Below, piece by piece: positions 1-9,036 of a DNA stretch of 64,000 nt (positions within the stretch are counted from its first letter, which is position 1; every line of letters begins with the position of its first letter). A model generated the notes under the pieces. It saw only the letters and a program-made list of their open reading frames with translations, was not told where the DNA came from and did no database searches. Source of the DNA: Clostridium sp. D43t1_170807_H7. Its GTDB lineage: Bacteria > Bacillota > Clostridia > Clostridiales > Clostridiaceae. The stretch spans positions 34,076 through 98,075 of the forward strand of contig NZ_JADNLK010000013.1 in NCBI RefSeq assembly GCF_015555905.1, written 5' to 3'. The translations under genes and the position numbers were made by a program.

Positions 1-34
1 GAATTTATATAATTAAATTTTTGGAGGATTTTTT

Positions 35-880
35 ATGCAAAAAATTGCTTTAATAACAGATAGCGCATGTGATCTTGATTTAAATACATTAAAAGAAAAT
101 AACATAAATTTATTACCACTTAGAATAATTTATTCTAATAGTGATTATAGAGATAGAATAGATATTTCACCTCAAGAGGTATATGATAACTTAGAAAAAG
201 AAGTTCCTAAAACTTCTTTACCAAGTGCTCAAGAAACTGAAGAAATTTTAAATAAATTAGAAGAAGAAGGATATACTCATGTAATTTGTATTTCAATTTC
301 TAGTGGTCTTTCTGGAAGCTTTAATGCTCTAAGATTAGCTTTAGAAGATCATCCAAAACTTACTTCTTTTGTTTACGACTCAAAAATACTAGCTTATCCT
401 CAAGGAGAAATAGTTTTAGAAGTTGCTAAACTTATAAAAGAAGGTAAAAGTTATGAAGAAATAGTTAGAGAAATACCTGAGATAAGAAAAAGAGTCATTG
501 GCTACTTTACTATTAATACATTAGAATATTTAAAAAGAGGTGGAAGAATTGGTAGACTTGCAGGAACTGTTGGTGAATTACTAAATCTTAAGCCTATAAT
601 AACTACAGACGAAGATGGTGTTTATTATAATGTTGCAAAAGTAAGAGGTAGAAAACAATCTTTATCAAAAATGACTGAATTATTAAAAGGATATTTAGCT
701 AAAGGTAAATGCGAGGTTGCCGTTTTACACGCAGGTTGTGAGGATGAAGCTATTAAATATATGAATTCACTTAAAGATTTAACAAATGTAGTCTCTATAA
801 AAATTGCAGAAATAAGTCCTGCTCTTGGTATTCATGGTGGTCCTGGATTAATAGGATTTTCTGTAAAGATGGTTAAATAA
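35..880 (+). CDS. DegV family fatty-acid-binding protein
   Basis: DegV-fold protein of 281 residues, the usual family length. In characterised relatives these proteins bind a fatty acid and deliver it to a fatty acid kinase (FakB role). Visible motifs are the N-terminal TDSACDL, the SSGLSGS phosphate/carboxylate-binding loop near residue 90, a basic RGGRIGR segment near residue 167, and a C-terminal GIHGGPG loop. The ATG is preceded by a strong TTGGAGGA site. The stop lies four bases before the PadR gene, so the two are probably co-transcribed. Which lipid it carries cannot be read from the sequence, and no fakA-like kinase lies in the window. Confidence 0.93.
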   Translation: MQKIALITDSACDLDLNTLKENNINLLPLRIIYSNSDYRDRIDISPQEVYDNLEKEVPKTSLPSAQETEEILNKLEEEGYTHVICISISSGLSGSFNALRLALEDHPKLTSFVYDSKILAYPQGEIVLEVAKLIKEGKSYEEIVREIPEIRKRVIGYFTINTLEYLKRGGRIGRLAGTVGELLNLKPIITTDEDGVYYNVAKVRGRKQSLSKMTELLKGYLAKGKCEVAVLHAGCEDEAIKYMNSLKDLTNVVSIKIAEISPALGIHGGPGLIGFSVKMVK

Positions 881-883
881 TCT

Positions 884-1339
884 ATGAGTGATTTTGATTT
901 TAATAATCTTGAAGATTTAAAAGCTGAAGAAAAGAGATTATATGATGAATATAAAGCTAAACTTGCAGAACTAAAAAAAGTTCAAAAAGAAAAAGAAGCT
1001 GTTGGGCAAGTATTCACAAAAGGATTACTACCTATATATGTTCTTCATATTTTAAAATCTGGTCCAACAAACGGTAATGAAATTTCTACTAAGGTTTCTG
1101 AAAGAACTAATGGACTATGGACTCCTAGTACTGGTGGAATATATCCATTATTAAAAAAGCTAGAAAAAGAAGGATTAGTTATTGGTGAATGGGATGATCC
1201 TAAAAAGAAATTCCAAAAATTTTATTCTCTAACTCCATTAGGTGAAATTGAATTTGCTAATAGAAAAAAATTACTTAAACATAAAATAGAAGAATCATTA
1301 AAAGTCTTTCAAATTGTTTATAAAGACCTTTATTTATAA
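884..1339 (+). CDS. PadR family transcriptional regulator
   Basis: Winged-helix regulator of 151 residues. Residues 1-40 are rich in Lys and Glu and look like a coiled coil, an extension absent from the shortest PadR proteins. The PadR winged helix follows: ILHILKSGPTNGNEIS, then the TGGIYPLLKKLEKEGLV recognition helix and wing, then a C-terminal helix. It starts 4 bp after the degV stop, with only a weak ribosome site inside the degV end, which suggests translational coupling. A perfect hairpin terminator follows it. Its target genes and ligand are unknown. Confidence 0.88.
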   Translation: MSDFDFNNLEDLKAEEKRLYDEYKAKLAELKKVQKEKEAVGQVFTKGLLPIYVLHILKSGPTNGNEISTKVSERTNGLWTPSTGGIYPLLKKLEKEGLVIGEWDDPKKKFQKFYSLTPLGEIEFANRKKLLKHKIEESLKVFQIVYKDLYL

Positions 1340-1373
1340 AAATACATCCAAGAATTTTCTTGGATGTATTTTT
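1338..1373 (+). terminator. Rho-independent terminator after degV-padR
   Basis: A 14-bp perfect stem (AATACATCCAAGAA with its complement, 2-nt loop), flanked by A and T runs, directly follows the PadR stop. Confidence 0.9.
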
Positions 1374-1424
1374 ATTATTATTTATGTGTAAACTAATATA
1401 AACTTATTTAGGAAGGTGTTAAAT

Positions 1425-1628
1425 ATGAAAGGAATGATATTAGATTATACTGGCAATGATGCTTTTATTCTATTAGAAGATGATTCTATTATAACAATGC
1501 CTTTAACTTCTTTTGAGACACTTATGCCAATAGGTAGTAACATAAGTTTATCTAATTTATATAATAACTCTTGTAATACAAATTATAAACCTTGCCAGAT
1601 GATAAATAAAACTGTTGACTTTTTGTAA
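1425..1628 (+). CDS. Small uncharacterised protein
   Basis: A 67-residue protein of unknown function. The ATG at 1425 is chosen because AGGAAGG ends 8 bp upstream; a GTG nine bases earlier lies inside that ribosome site. The sequence is hydrophobic and acidic in the first half (KGMILDYTGNDAFILLEDDS), suggesting a small beta-barrel or SH3-like fold, and ends in a polar tail with two cysteines. There is no signal peptide or transmembrane helix. It sits alone between the padR terminator and the TPP riboswitch. I do not recognise a named family. Confidence 0.7.
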   Translation: MKGMILDYTGNDAFILLEDDSIITMPLTSFETLMPIGSNISLSNLYNNSCNTNYKPCQMINKTVDFL

Positions 1629-1660
1629 TTTTTTTCCTAGAATTAAATTATATTTAAGTT

Positions 1661-1792
1661 GCTAGGGGTGCCCCAAGGCTGAGAGATGAATTTTCATCAA
1701 CCCTTTTAACCTGATCTGGATAATTCCAGCGTAGGAAAGCCATCATAGAATTTTATATTCTCATGCTAAGGTACCCTCTTACGCAAAATAAG
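1661..1792 (+). promoter_or_regulatory. TPP riboswitch (THI element) controlling thiT
   Basis: The conserved aptamer core is readable: GGGGTGCCCC, AGGCTGAGAG, then ACCCTTTTAACCTGATCTGG and the closing AATTCCAGCGTAGGAAAGC, at about 1661-1740. Downstream, TACCCTCTTA can pair with TAAGGAGGTA, which is the ribosome binding site of thiT. The expression platform therefore probably works by hiding the Shine-Dalgarno sequence when thiamine pyrophosphate is bound, rather than by a terminator. Confidence 0.95.
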
Positions 1793-1805
1793 GAGGTATT
1801 TTTTT

Positions 1806-2453
1806 ATGTCAAATTTTCTAGCAACACTAGGAGAAAATTTCAAAACACTTTTTAATAATCCACTTACACTAATTACTTTAATAGGTTGTGCAATTTTACT
1901 AATTGCCCTTATAAAATTTAAGTCATTAAAGTTTAATTCAAAATTAGTAGCTAGAATAGGACTAGCTATTGCTCTTGCTTTTATTCTAGATATGTTAAAA
2001 ATTTATAGACTACCAAATGGTGGCGGAAGTATTTCCTTAGGAAGTATGATTCCTATAATGTTAATTTCGTTTGTTTACGGTCCATCAATAGGATTATTTA
2101 CCGGCTTTCTATTCGGAGTATTTAAATTAATTGTTGATCCATATATCCTGAATCCAATTCAAGTCTTATTTGATTATCCTTTACCTTTTATGGCAGTTGG
2201 AATTGCAGGATTCTTTAGAAATAAATATTTAGGTGCTACATTAGGAATGCTCCTACGATTTGTATTTCATTTTATTGCTGGCGTAGTATTTTTTGGTTCT
2301 TATGCACCAGCAGGAATGTCTCCTATAATTTACTCTCTAGCTGTAAATGGATTTGCTGTAGGTGGTGAACTTTTAATTTGCTTAGCATTATTAGCATTTT
2401 TACCTATAGAATTATTAATTAAAACATTAAAATCAAATATATCATTAACATAA
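1806..2453 (+). CDS. thiT: Thiamine transporter ThiT (ECF S component)
   Basis: Integral membrane protein of 215 residues with about six hydrophobic helices, the substrate-binding S component of an energy-coupling-factor transporter for thiamine. The segment GGGSISLGSMIPIMLISFVYG and the positions of the later helices fit ThiT. The call is supported independently by the TPP riboswitch directly upstream, whose anti-Shine-Dalgarno covers this gene's AAGGAGG. The shared EcfA/A'/T module is not in the window. Its TAA stop is also the first three bases of a copy of the short palindromic repeat. Confidence 0.95.
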   Translation: MSNFLATLGENFKTLFNNPLTLITLIGCAILLIALIKFKSLKFNSKLVARIGLAIALAFILDMLKIYRLPNGGGSISLGSMIPIMLISFVYGPSIGLFTGFLFGVFKLIVDPYILNPIQVLFDYPLPFMAVGIAGFFRNKYLGATLGMLLRFVFHFIAGVVFFGSYAPAGMSPIIYSLAVNGFAVGGELLICLALLAFLPIELLIKTLKSNISLT

Positions 2454-2492
2454 GTGAGATTCTAAATCTTTGATTTAGATAACCGAACTTAC
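2451..2492 (+). repeat. Short palindromic repeat, copy S1
   Basis: Begins with TAAGTGA, of which TAA is the thiT stop codon, and ends with GAACTTAC. The inner hairpin is CTAAATC-TTT-GATTTAG and the outer arms TAAGT/ACTTA can also pair. It matches copies near 11016, 18379, 24744, 29134 and 49818-50060. Confidence 0.8.
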
Positions 2493-2523
2493 AACTAGTA
2501 ATTTATAGAGAGTTATTTCATAA

Positions 2524-2564
2524 AAAAATATACCATATAGCTTAAAGCTATATGGTATATTTTT
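2524..2564. terminator. Bidirectional terminator, thiT / ferredoxin
   Basis: Perfect 41-bp odd palindrome centred at 2544, with A-run and T-run ends, between two convergent genes. It can serve both strands; its last bases overlap the ferredoxin stop. Confidence 0.9.
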
Positions 2565-2751
2565 AATCTAGACTTATTGCATTTACCGGACAACTTGATT
2601 CCGCATCTCTTGCATCATCTTCATTTCCAGCTGGTACAGGATTATTTTTAGCTACGGCCTTACCATCATCATCCATTTCAAAAACTGATGGACATATTGA
2701 TGGACATAATCCACATCCAATACAAGTATCCTTATCTACAGATGCATTCAT
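2563..2751 (-). CDS. Small ferredoxin, [4Fe-4S]
   Basis: A 62-residue acidic ferredoxin. The cysteine pattern C-I-G-C-G-L-C-PSI-C-P near residues 9-19 and a distant SSCPVNAI at the C terminus fit the monocluster 4Fe-4S type, with one extra cysteine in the first loop. The start at 2751 (MNASVDKDTC) is chosen because AAAGGGG precedes it at good spacing; an in-frame start 42 bp further upstream lacks a ribosome site. It is a soluble electron carrier whose partner enzymes are not evident from the neighbourhood. Confidence 0.92.
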   Translation of the reverse strand: MNASVDKDTCIGCGLCPSICPSVFEMDDDGKAVAKNNPVPAGNEDDARDAESSCPVNAISLD

Positions 2752-2834
2752 AATTTCAACCCCTTTAACAAATTTCAATACTATTCTTTCCAAAATTCTA
2801 ATATGTTATGTAAGTTGAAAAAACTTTTTTATTT

Positions 2835-3659
2835 TTACCAATTATCAGGCTTACTTTCTAATATATCTATATTCCATTCTTTAAACTCATTAACTGCTAC
2901 AACATAATATTTGCTTTCTGTATTTTCTTTCTTATTAGCTACCGTAATTAATGTCTTAAAATTAGTACTATCATATCCTCTATTTTTAACAGTAAATACA
3001 ACATCAAAATCGCCCTCGTTATTATTTACCAATTCTACATTTGGTACAATTTGTTTTGCTTTTCCCATAAACGTAATTAAATCAGTAGAAAATACATACT
3101 TTAAGCAATCTACATCTCCCTTTATATTAATACCAACCTTACAATCATTAATATCACTATTTTTACTAGCAGTTTGTAATACATCTAAAATAGATTGATA
3201 ATATATATAATCAAAATCTCTAGGTTTTCTTATAAATGAAAGATTTTTTATAATTCCCTCATCTAACCTTTTTGAAACTGAAAATGTATTTTCGTCATTA
3301 TAAAAATTCCCCTCATCAGTTCCTACAACATAATAAAATTCTTTTACCTCATCCCCTAAATCAAACTCGAACTTATAATCTGGATCTAAAGTTGACTTAT
3401 TTTCGCTTATTTTGGCCTTTGATAATAGATTAGACATTTCCTTAATTGCACTTTCATCAGTTACTATAAACTTAAATCCTGTATCCCTAGTACTCTGTAT
3501 ACTTATTTGCTCTACATCATTTGAATTTAAATAATCAAAATAATCATTTTTTAAACCTAACTTTTTCTCTATACCTTCTATTGCTGTACATCCAGAGAAA
3601 TTCAAAATACCTATTATTAAAACTCCCAGTAAGATATGTCTTTTTAATACTCTTAACAT
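2835..3659 (-). CDS. Hypothetical lipoprotein
   Basis: A 274-residue protein with a basic N terminus, a hydrophobic stretch (HILLGVLIIGILNF) and a lipobox ending SGC at about residue 24, so it should be a membrane-anchored lipoprotein outside the cell. The rest is mixed alpha/beta, rich in Asp, Asn and Lys, with no motif I recognise. It stands alone between the ferredoxin and the next minus-strand gene, and ATG is preceded by AAAGGAGAAACG. Function unknown. Confidence 0.75.
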   Translation of the reverse strand: MLRVLKRHILLGVLIIGILNFSGCTAIEGIEKKLGLKNDYFDYLNSNDVEQISIQSTRDTGFKFIVTDESAIKEMSNLLSKAKISENKSTLDPDYKFEFDLGDEVKEFYYVVGTDEGNFYNDENTFSVSKRLDEGIIKNLSFIRKPRDFDYIYYQSILDVLQTASKNSDINDCKVGINIKGDVDCLKYVFSTDLITFMGKAKQIVPNVELVNNNEGDFDVVFTVKNRGYDSTNFKTLITVANKKENTESKYYVVAVNEFKEWNIDILESKPDNW

Positions 3660-3816
3660 TCGTTTCTCCTTTTACTTTTATACTAAAATAATAGGAGAAG
3701 CTTATGCTTCTCCTAATAAAGATAATTATAATACTTTATTCCAATATTAGCAATTTACTTTCTCTATTATCTTATATTTACCTTTAGTTCAACATATGTT
3801 TTCATCTAAAATTCTA

Positions 3817-5016
3817 CTATTTCATTGGAACAACAACAGTAGAATTTTTAAAATCGTAAAACATTAACCAACAACCATCCTTATCCTTGCCACTTAAGTT
3901 AACCCATGTAACAAAGCCAGTTCTTCCATCATAAGGTTGTTCATCCTTATCTTTTTTCCCTGGAATTGCATAAATTATATGTTTTAGATTCCCTTGCGAA
4001 TCACATTTATACCCAAGCATAAAATATCCATACTTCTTTATATAAGGATAGTAATTTAACATTGGATAATAAGCTAGTGTATACTTGTTGTAATTTGACA
4101 TATTGCACATTTCATGTAAATCATGTACGGGTATTTTATACCACTTAGTATATTTTAGCTCATCTATACTATCGTAATCCCTATCGAATCCTTCTACGAT
4201 TGATTCAAAATATTCTCCTATACTACCTCTTATCTTGCTACTAACAGGATCAAATTCCTTACTAGCCTCTATTTCATCTTCATAATCTTCAAATTTGCCT
4301 CTCAAATTTTCCCTTCGGAAATATTTTTCTTTAGCTTCTTTGAGACTTTCAACTTCTGCTTCCACTTCAACTTCTGATTCTACTTCAATTACTTCTTTAG
4401 AATCCTCTTCTTCAACTCTTTCAGTCTTTTCTACAATTGGCTCTTCAACAATTTCCGCTTCTACAACAGTATTTTCTATAGCTTTATCTTTAGGCTTTTC
4501 CATCTTAATTTCTGGCTTTCTTGGCTCTTTTTTATGTTCTTTTTCTGCAACCTTCTCTATTGCTCTTGCCCTAACTTCCTTAGCCTTAATTACGGTATAA
4601 TTTTTCCAGTTTTCAGATGGTTGCTGTCCATTTAAGAAACCACACATTACAAATACAGGTATTCCATCTTTAACTTTTGCTATAGCCGTACCAGATATTT
4701 TATCAAATTGTATATCTAAGCCACCAATATTTGATACATTGTATTCTTTTGTTGCTTCAGCTTTACCTGTATCAGTTACTTCTATTGGGCCTAAGTTAAC
4801 TATTTGTTTCATATCTTTCTTACAACAAATAATCATCATATAATAATTATCATTATCCTTTTTAAGATTTTGGGCATAAAAAGATATTTTACATTTATCT
4901 CCTTTTGCCTCTATCTTAGAATATCCAGATAATGTTTTATCACTAGAATTTGAGTATCCACGTTCATCCTCCTGTAATATTACGAAGTTTCTATACAACC
5001 TATTATTGCTTGCCAT
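3817..5016 (-). CDS. Uncharacterised protein with acidic linker, downstream of rsmA
   Basis: A 399-residue protein without signal peptide or membrane helix. Residues 1-150 look beta-rich (ILQEDERGYSNSSDKTLSGY onward). Residues about 165-240 form a low-complexity Glu/Val/Lys linker. Residues 255-399 form an aromatic-rich domain with many Tyr and Trp (WYKIPVHDLHEMCN, YYPMLNYYPYIKKYGYFMLG). In Bacillus the gene after rsmA is yabG, a spore coat protease; this protein holds that slot but shows no similarity I can see to YabG. I do not recognise the family. A role in spore or envelope structure would be a guess. Confidence 0.75.
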   Translation of the reverse strand: MASNNRLYRNFVILQEDERGYSNSSDKTLSGYSKIEAKGDKCKISFYAQNLKKDNDNYYMMIICCKKDMKQIVNLGPIEVTDTGKAEATKEYNVSNIGGLDIQFDKISGTAIAKVKDGIPVFVMCGFLNGQQPSENWKNYTVIKAKEVRARAIEKVAEKEHKKEPRKPEIKMEKPKDKAIENTVVEAEIVEEPIVEKTERVEEEDSKEVIEVESEVEVEAEVESLKEAKEKYFRRENLRGKFEDYEDEIEASKEFDPVSSKIRGSIGEYFESIVEGFDRDYDSIDELKYTKWYKIPVHDLHEMCNMSNYNKYTLAYYPMLNYYPYIKKYGYFMLGYKCDSQGNLKHIIYAIPGKKDKDEQPYDGRTGFVTWVNLSGKDKDGCWLMFYDFKNSTVVVPMK

Positions 5017-5113
5017 TCTCTAGAACCCCCACTTTATATTAATTCCATATATTATATGTTCTATATATTGAAATATGTTATTAATTTTAATAGTAGGAAT
5101 TCATATAAATAAA

Positions 5114-5956
5114 TTATAAAATTTCGTTAATACAGTTTGATAACGTTGCAAATTCTTGTATAGATAAAGTTTCTCCTCTTCTCTTCGGATCAACTCCTGC
5201 TTTTTCAAATGCCTCTTCAAGCTTTTCCTTCGCAGGTCCTATACTCTTAACACCATTCCATAAAGTTTTTCTTCTCATATTAAATGAATTTCTTATTATA
5301 TCAAAGAATAACTTTTCATTATTCACTTTAACTCTTGGTGAATCTAACTTATCAAGTCTAATAACAATTGAGTCAACCTTAGGTCTAGGAATAAAGCAAT
5401 TAGGTGGAACTCTTCTTACTATACTAGTATTACAGTAATATTGAACCAATAAAGATAATGCTCCATAATCCTTATTTCCTGGCTCTGCATTCATTCTTTC
5501 TGCAACTTCTTTTTGAATCATTATTGTTAATGATTTAAAATTATAACCTTCTTTAAGTAATTTAACTATTATAGGTGTTGTTACATAGTAAGGTAAGTTT
5601 GCAACTAATTTCACACTCTTCTCATCACCTATAATTTCATTAAAATCTACTTTTAGGGCATCATTATGTATAAGAGTAAAATTAGGATTATCACCTAACT
5701 CTTGTTCTAATATAGGAATTAAATCATTATCTAATTCTATTGCAACTACTCTCTTAGCAGTTTTTAATAATTGAGCCGTTAGTGTTCCAACACCAGGTCC
5801 TATTTCTATAGCTAAATCCTCTTTATTAACATCTGCACCAGAAACTATATCCCTAGGAACAGAATCATCAACTAAAAAGTTTTGTCCTAAGCTTTTTGAA
5901 AATTTGAAATTATATTTCTTAACTAACTCAGCTGTTTTTACATCTTTTATATCCAT
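5114..5956 (-). CDS. rsmA: 16S rRNA dimethyladenosine transferase RsmA (KsgA)
   Basis: 280-residue SAM-dependent methyltransferase that dimethylates two adjacent adenines near the 3' end of 16S rRNA during 30S maturation. Motif I is [15 protein letters not shown] near residue 50, preceded by the family's [10 protein letters not shown]; motif IV is [10 protein letters not shown] near residue 120. The small C-terminal helical domain is present. The ATG follows the rnmV stop with no gap and its ribosome site (AGAAGGGAAG) is inside rnmV, so the two are translationally coupled, as in many Firmicutes. Confidence 0.97.
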   Translation of the reverse strand: MDIKDVKTAELVKKYNFKFSKSLGQNFLVDDSVPRDIVSGADVNKEDLAIEIGPGVGTLTAQLLKTAKRVVAIELDNDLIPILEQELGDNPNFTLIHNDALKVDFNEIIGDEKSVKLVANLPYYVTTPIIVKLLKEGYNFKSLTIMIQKEVAERMNAEPGNKDYGALSLLVQYYCNTSIVRRVPPNCFIPRPKVDSIVIRLDKLDSPRVKVNNEKLFFDIIRNSFNMRRKTLWNGVKSIGPAKEKLEEAFEKAGVDPKRRGETLSIQEFATLSNCINEIL

Positions 5957-6511
5957 CTATTTCTTCCCTTCTAACTCTTTATCAACATAATTAATAGCCT
6001 CTATAAATTCTTCTTTTGTGATGCCATAATTATTTAATCTAGATAACATCTGATTTGCATTTCCATAACCAATACCCAATTTATTTCCAAGTTTTATTCT
6101 TCTTTCCTTTGCATTTGGATCTCCATTTAATCTAAAGAAGAACATATCTTGTGAATCAAAGATATTTTCCTTTACTTCAATAGTAACCTTTGCTCTATTT
6201 AAAGCTTCTATTATAACTTCTGGTGTAGCATTTTCTACACCTATATCATCATCTTTAATTCCATCTTCTTGAGCAATATATGCATGCTTTATTCCAGGAA
6301 CCCTCTTTGCTATTATTTTTCTTATTTTTTCACCAGCAAAATCTGGATCAGTTAAAACTATAACACCTTTTCTTTTTTGTGCTTCCTTTATTCTTGAAAT
6401 AATCTTTGCATTTATTCCGAAACCACCAACAGCTATCATTTCCGCATCAACTGCTTTTTTAACCGCAGCTACATCATCTTTTCCTTCAACAACTATAACC
6501 TCTTTAATCAA
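5957..6511 (-). CDS. rnmV: Ribonuclease M5
   Basis: 184-residue TOPRIM nuclease that matures the 5S rRNA precursor. The TOPRIM signature residues are visible: VVEGKDDVAAV at the N terminus (catalytic Glu) and VLTDPDFAGE (DxD-type metal site) near residue 55. The start is TTG at 6511, with GAAGG about 7 bp upstream. The gene order tatD, yabE-like, rnmV, rsmA matches the conserved Firmicute arrangement. Confidence 0.96.
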   Translation of the reverse strand: MIKEVIVVEGKDDVAAVKKAVDAEMIAVGGFGINAKIISRIKEAQKRKGVIVLTDPDFAGEKIRKIIAKRVPGIKHAYIAQEDGIKDDDIGVENATPEVIIEALNRAKVTIEVKENIFDSQDMFFFRLNGDPNAKERRIKLGNKLGIGYGNANQMLSRLNNYGITKEEFIEAINYVDKELEGKK

Positions 6512-6710
6512 AAGCCTTCTCTTCCTTTCCTCTATTATCTCTTATTAATTTATCCCCATATTTCTATTATGTCAAACCTTTAATTAGTTATAAATTAATA
6601 GTTTTAATTTAATTTCTAAATTAATTCATAATATTTGGTTCATAAAAACGTATTTTTGACTATACTATGTAGTAATCTCTTATAAATTTTTAACTAGATC
6701 TTTTAAAACA

Positions 6711-6754
6711 AAAAGGCAATATCAAAACACTAAAGTTTTGATATTGCCTTTTTT
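6711..6754 (-). terminator. Terminator of the G5/3D protein gene
   Basis: 18-bp near-perfect stem (AAAAGGCAATATCAAAAC and complement) with T-run on the minus strand, immediately after the stop at 6759. The rest of the 247-bp gap up to rnmV shows nothing else I can name. Confidence 0.9.
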
Positions 6755-6758
6755 TACT

Positions 6759-7808
6759 TTACCATTCTCCTGGATAAGCTAAAATATATACTGGTACGTT
6801 ATATTTTCTTCCCCATGATATACAATCTGATTCTGAATTAAGGAATACGTCTATAATTTTTCCTTTTATAACTCCACCGGTATCTGCAGCAATTGCTTTC
6901 CCGTAATTCTCTACGTAAACTAGCGAACCTAGTGGTATCACTCTTGGATCAACTGCTATTGTACTTATTCCTCCTGGATTATAGGTTGGTACTGTTCCTG
7001 TTGCAGTTATAGTATCTCCTGCATAAGCAGTAGCTTCACAATAGATTACATCTCTATATTCCATTTCACCATCTCTGCTAGCAAATACTCTTCTAGTTCC
7101 TTGAGCTATAATTTCATTTATAGGTTCTTTTGTAACCTTAGATTGAACTATTTCTCTAGATACTTCAACGCCATCCTTCTTAATAACTTTATAAGTTATT
7201 TCCTTTTCTCCTGCCTCACCAGCTTGTCTAACATTTTCAGTATTAATGTCTAGGTTTTCATCTTCCTCAACTATTGTTTCATAGTCAATGCTTTCTACAG
7301 CAACCTCATTTAATACTTCAACTTTAACTAATTGAATTGTAAGACTATCCGATATTTCAGTATCTAATGAAGGTGTTATTTCATCAACTCCTTCAACAAA
7401 TTCAACTCCTTCGGCTCTTAGTTCATCCTTTTCAGCTTCTATCATATCTTCCACAGTATCTTCAGCAGTTTTTATAACAATTGTTTTGTTACCAACTACC
7501 ATCTCTACTTCTACAGCCTTTTTAATTGTAATAACATCTTTTGATGATATTTTTTCATTTAAAGCTGGTTGTACTTTATCCTTATGAGCTATTTCTATCT
7601 CATTCTCTTCAAGTACATCTTTAACAGTCCCTTTATATGTTATATATGCTTCTTCTTTTCCGTCTATAATTATTACTATGTTTTTTCTTACACATGTAAA
7701 TGTTATCGTTAATGCTATTATTAATACTCCAATAACACCTACCATTATTTTTGCCTTAGGACTATTAGAAAAATTGTTTTTTAAATTTTCTTTCCATTTT
7801 TCAATCAT
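6759..7808 (-). CDS. YabE-like cell-wall protein with DUF348, G5 and 3D domains
   Basis: 349-residue secreted or membrane-anchored protein. A single helix at residues about 20-38 (IMVGVIGVLIIALTITFTCV) is followed by DUF348 repeats (residues about 43-140), a G5 domain (about 165-240) and a C-terminal 3D domain (about 258-349). The 3D domain carries its three aspartates in VDPRVIPLG, AIAADTGG and IIDVFL. Relatives (YabE, YocH) are peptidoglycan lytic enzymes of the resuscitation-promoting-factor type. It lies in the usual place between tatD and rnmV. A consensus sigma-A promoter lies 37-65 bp upstream, so it is transcribed independently of tatD. Its ribosome site is GGGGAGG, about 10 bp before the ATG. 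Confidence 0.93.
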   Translation of the reverse strand: MIEKWKENLKNNFSNSPKAKIMVGVIGVLIIALTITFTCVRKNIVIIIDGKEEAYITYKGTVKDVLEENEIEIAHKDKVQPALNEKISSKDVITIKKAVEVEMVVGNKTIVIKTAEDTVEDMIEAEKDELRAEGVEFVEGVDEITPSLDTEISDSLTIQLVKVEVLNEVAVESIDYETIVEEDENLDINTENVRQAGEAGEKEITYKVIKKDGVEVSREIVQSKVTKEPINEIIAQGTRRVFASRDGEMEYRDVIYCEATAYAGDTITATGTVPTYNPGGISTIAVDPRVIPLGSLVYVENYGKAIAADTGGVIKGKIIDVFLNSESDCISWGRKYNVPVYILAYPGEW

Positions 7809-7844
7809 CTACATTTAACCTCCCCTGGCAAGAGTGACCATTGA

Positions 7845-7873
7845 ATTATATAAACAATTCTTATTTTTGTCAA
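7845..7873 (-). promoter_or_regulatory. Sigma-A promoter of the G5/3D gene
   Basis: Perfect TTGACA (7868-7873) and TATAAT (7845-7850) on the minus strand, separated by exactly 17 bp. Confidence 0.9.
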
Positions 7874-8035
7874 ATTTTCCACTCTTGTTTTAATGAAACT
7901 GCTTAAAAATGCATTTATATGCACTATAAATATTAATTGAAATAAAAAAATAATGGCGTTTTTACAGTTTGAAGTTTTGTAGGTATAGACTGAAATGTTT
8001 TCTATTTTTTTACAATTGTTAATATTAATTTTACT

Positions 8036-8821
8036 TTATTTCTTATTGTGAATCAAGCTGTGAAAATTGTAATTTACAGCCAAATTTACCTCTTTTGAGC
8101 TAATTTCTTTTATCTCAGCTATTTTTTCTATTATATATGCAATATAATCGGATTTATTCCTTTTCCCTCTATTTGGTGATGGAGCCATATATGGACAGTC
8201 AGTTTCTACTAATAATCTTTCAAGTGGAATTTCTTTTACAACTTCACAAATTTTCTTTGCATTTTTAAAAGTAACTACTCCAGTAATTCCAATATAGTAA
8301 CCTAGTTTAACACATTCCTTAGCAAATTCTACGCTTCCTGAAAAACAATGTACTGTTCCTCTAACATTGGGAAAATCCTTCATTATTTCTAATGTATCCT
8401 TATGAGCATCTCTATCATGAATTACTACTGGCAATCCTAATTCTTCTGCCAATTTCATTTGTTCTCTAAATACTTTTTTTTGAATTTCCTTATCTGGATT
8501 CTCATCCCAATAATAATCTAATCCTATTTCACCTATAGCTATAATTTTCTTATTACTATTATATAAATTAATTATTTCATTCTTAACGCTTTCATCATAA
8601 TCATTTGCATCACTAGGATGAATTCCAAGCGCTCCATAAATAAAATCATGTTTTAAAGTTAATTCATTTGTAGTTTTTAAACTTTTTTTAGAACATGCAC
8701 AATTTAATATACCAATTACCCCTGCATCCTTTATTTGTTCAAAAACAGCTTCTCTATCTTCGTCAAAAGCCTCATCATCATAATGTGAATGAGTATCAAA
8801 AATTTCATATTTAAATTCCAT
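8036..8821 (-). CDS. TatD family metal-dependent nuclease
   Basis: 261-residue TIM-barrel hydrolase. The metal ligands are readable in order: DTHSHYDD near the N terminus, GEIGLDYYWD near residue 97, VIHDRDA near residue 133, HCFSG near residue 158 and ETDCPYM near residue 207. Family members have 3'-5' exodeoxyribonuclease activity and are linked to DNA repair. Placed between the MetRS cluster and the yabE-like gene as in other Firmicutes (yabD position). Start supported by AGAGGGAG. Confidence 0.95.
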   Translation of the reverse strand: MEFKYEIFDTHSHYDDEAFDEDREAVFEQIKDAGVIGILNCACSKKSLKTTNELTLKHDFIYGALGIHPSDANDYDESVKNEIINLYNSNKKIIAIGEIGLDYYWDENPDKEIQKKVFREQMKLAEELGLPVVIHDRDAHKDTLEIMKDFPNVRGTVHCFSGSVEFAKECVKLGYYIGITGVVTFKNAKKICEVVKEIPLERLLVETDCPYMAPSPNRGKRNKSDYIAYIIEKIAEIKEISSKEVNLAVNYNFHSLIHNKK

Positions 8822-9036
8822 TGTCTTTTCTCCCTCTTTTAAAATAAATTTTTCTTATTATTTATTATATCAAATTAAAGAAAAAAAATATTTACCTTTG
8901 AAGTTAAGTTATAAACAAGTTACTCAAAGGTAAATACTTATATTTCATTAATTAAGTTATGATTTCGAAATATATTGTTAATATTTTCTTCAGATTTTTG
9001 ACACCTAACTGACACAATTAATGTTTATTATAGTAC

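Noticed and set aside
4295..4600. Ser/Thr-repeat frame on the plus strand within the acidic-linker gene
   Set aside because: It is the complement of Glu/Val-rich codons of the minus-strand linker; not an independent gene.
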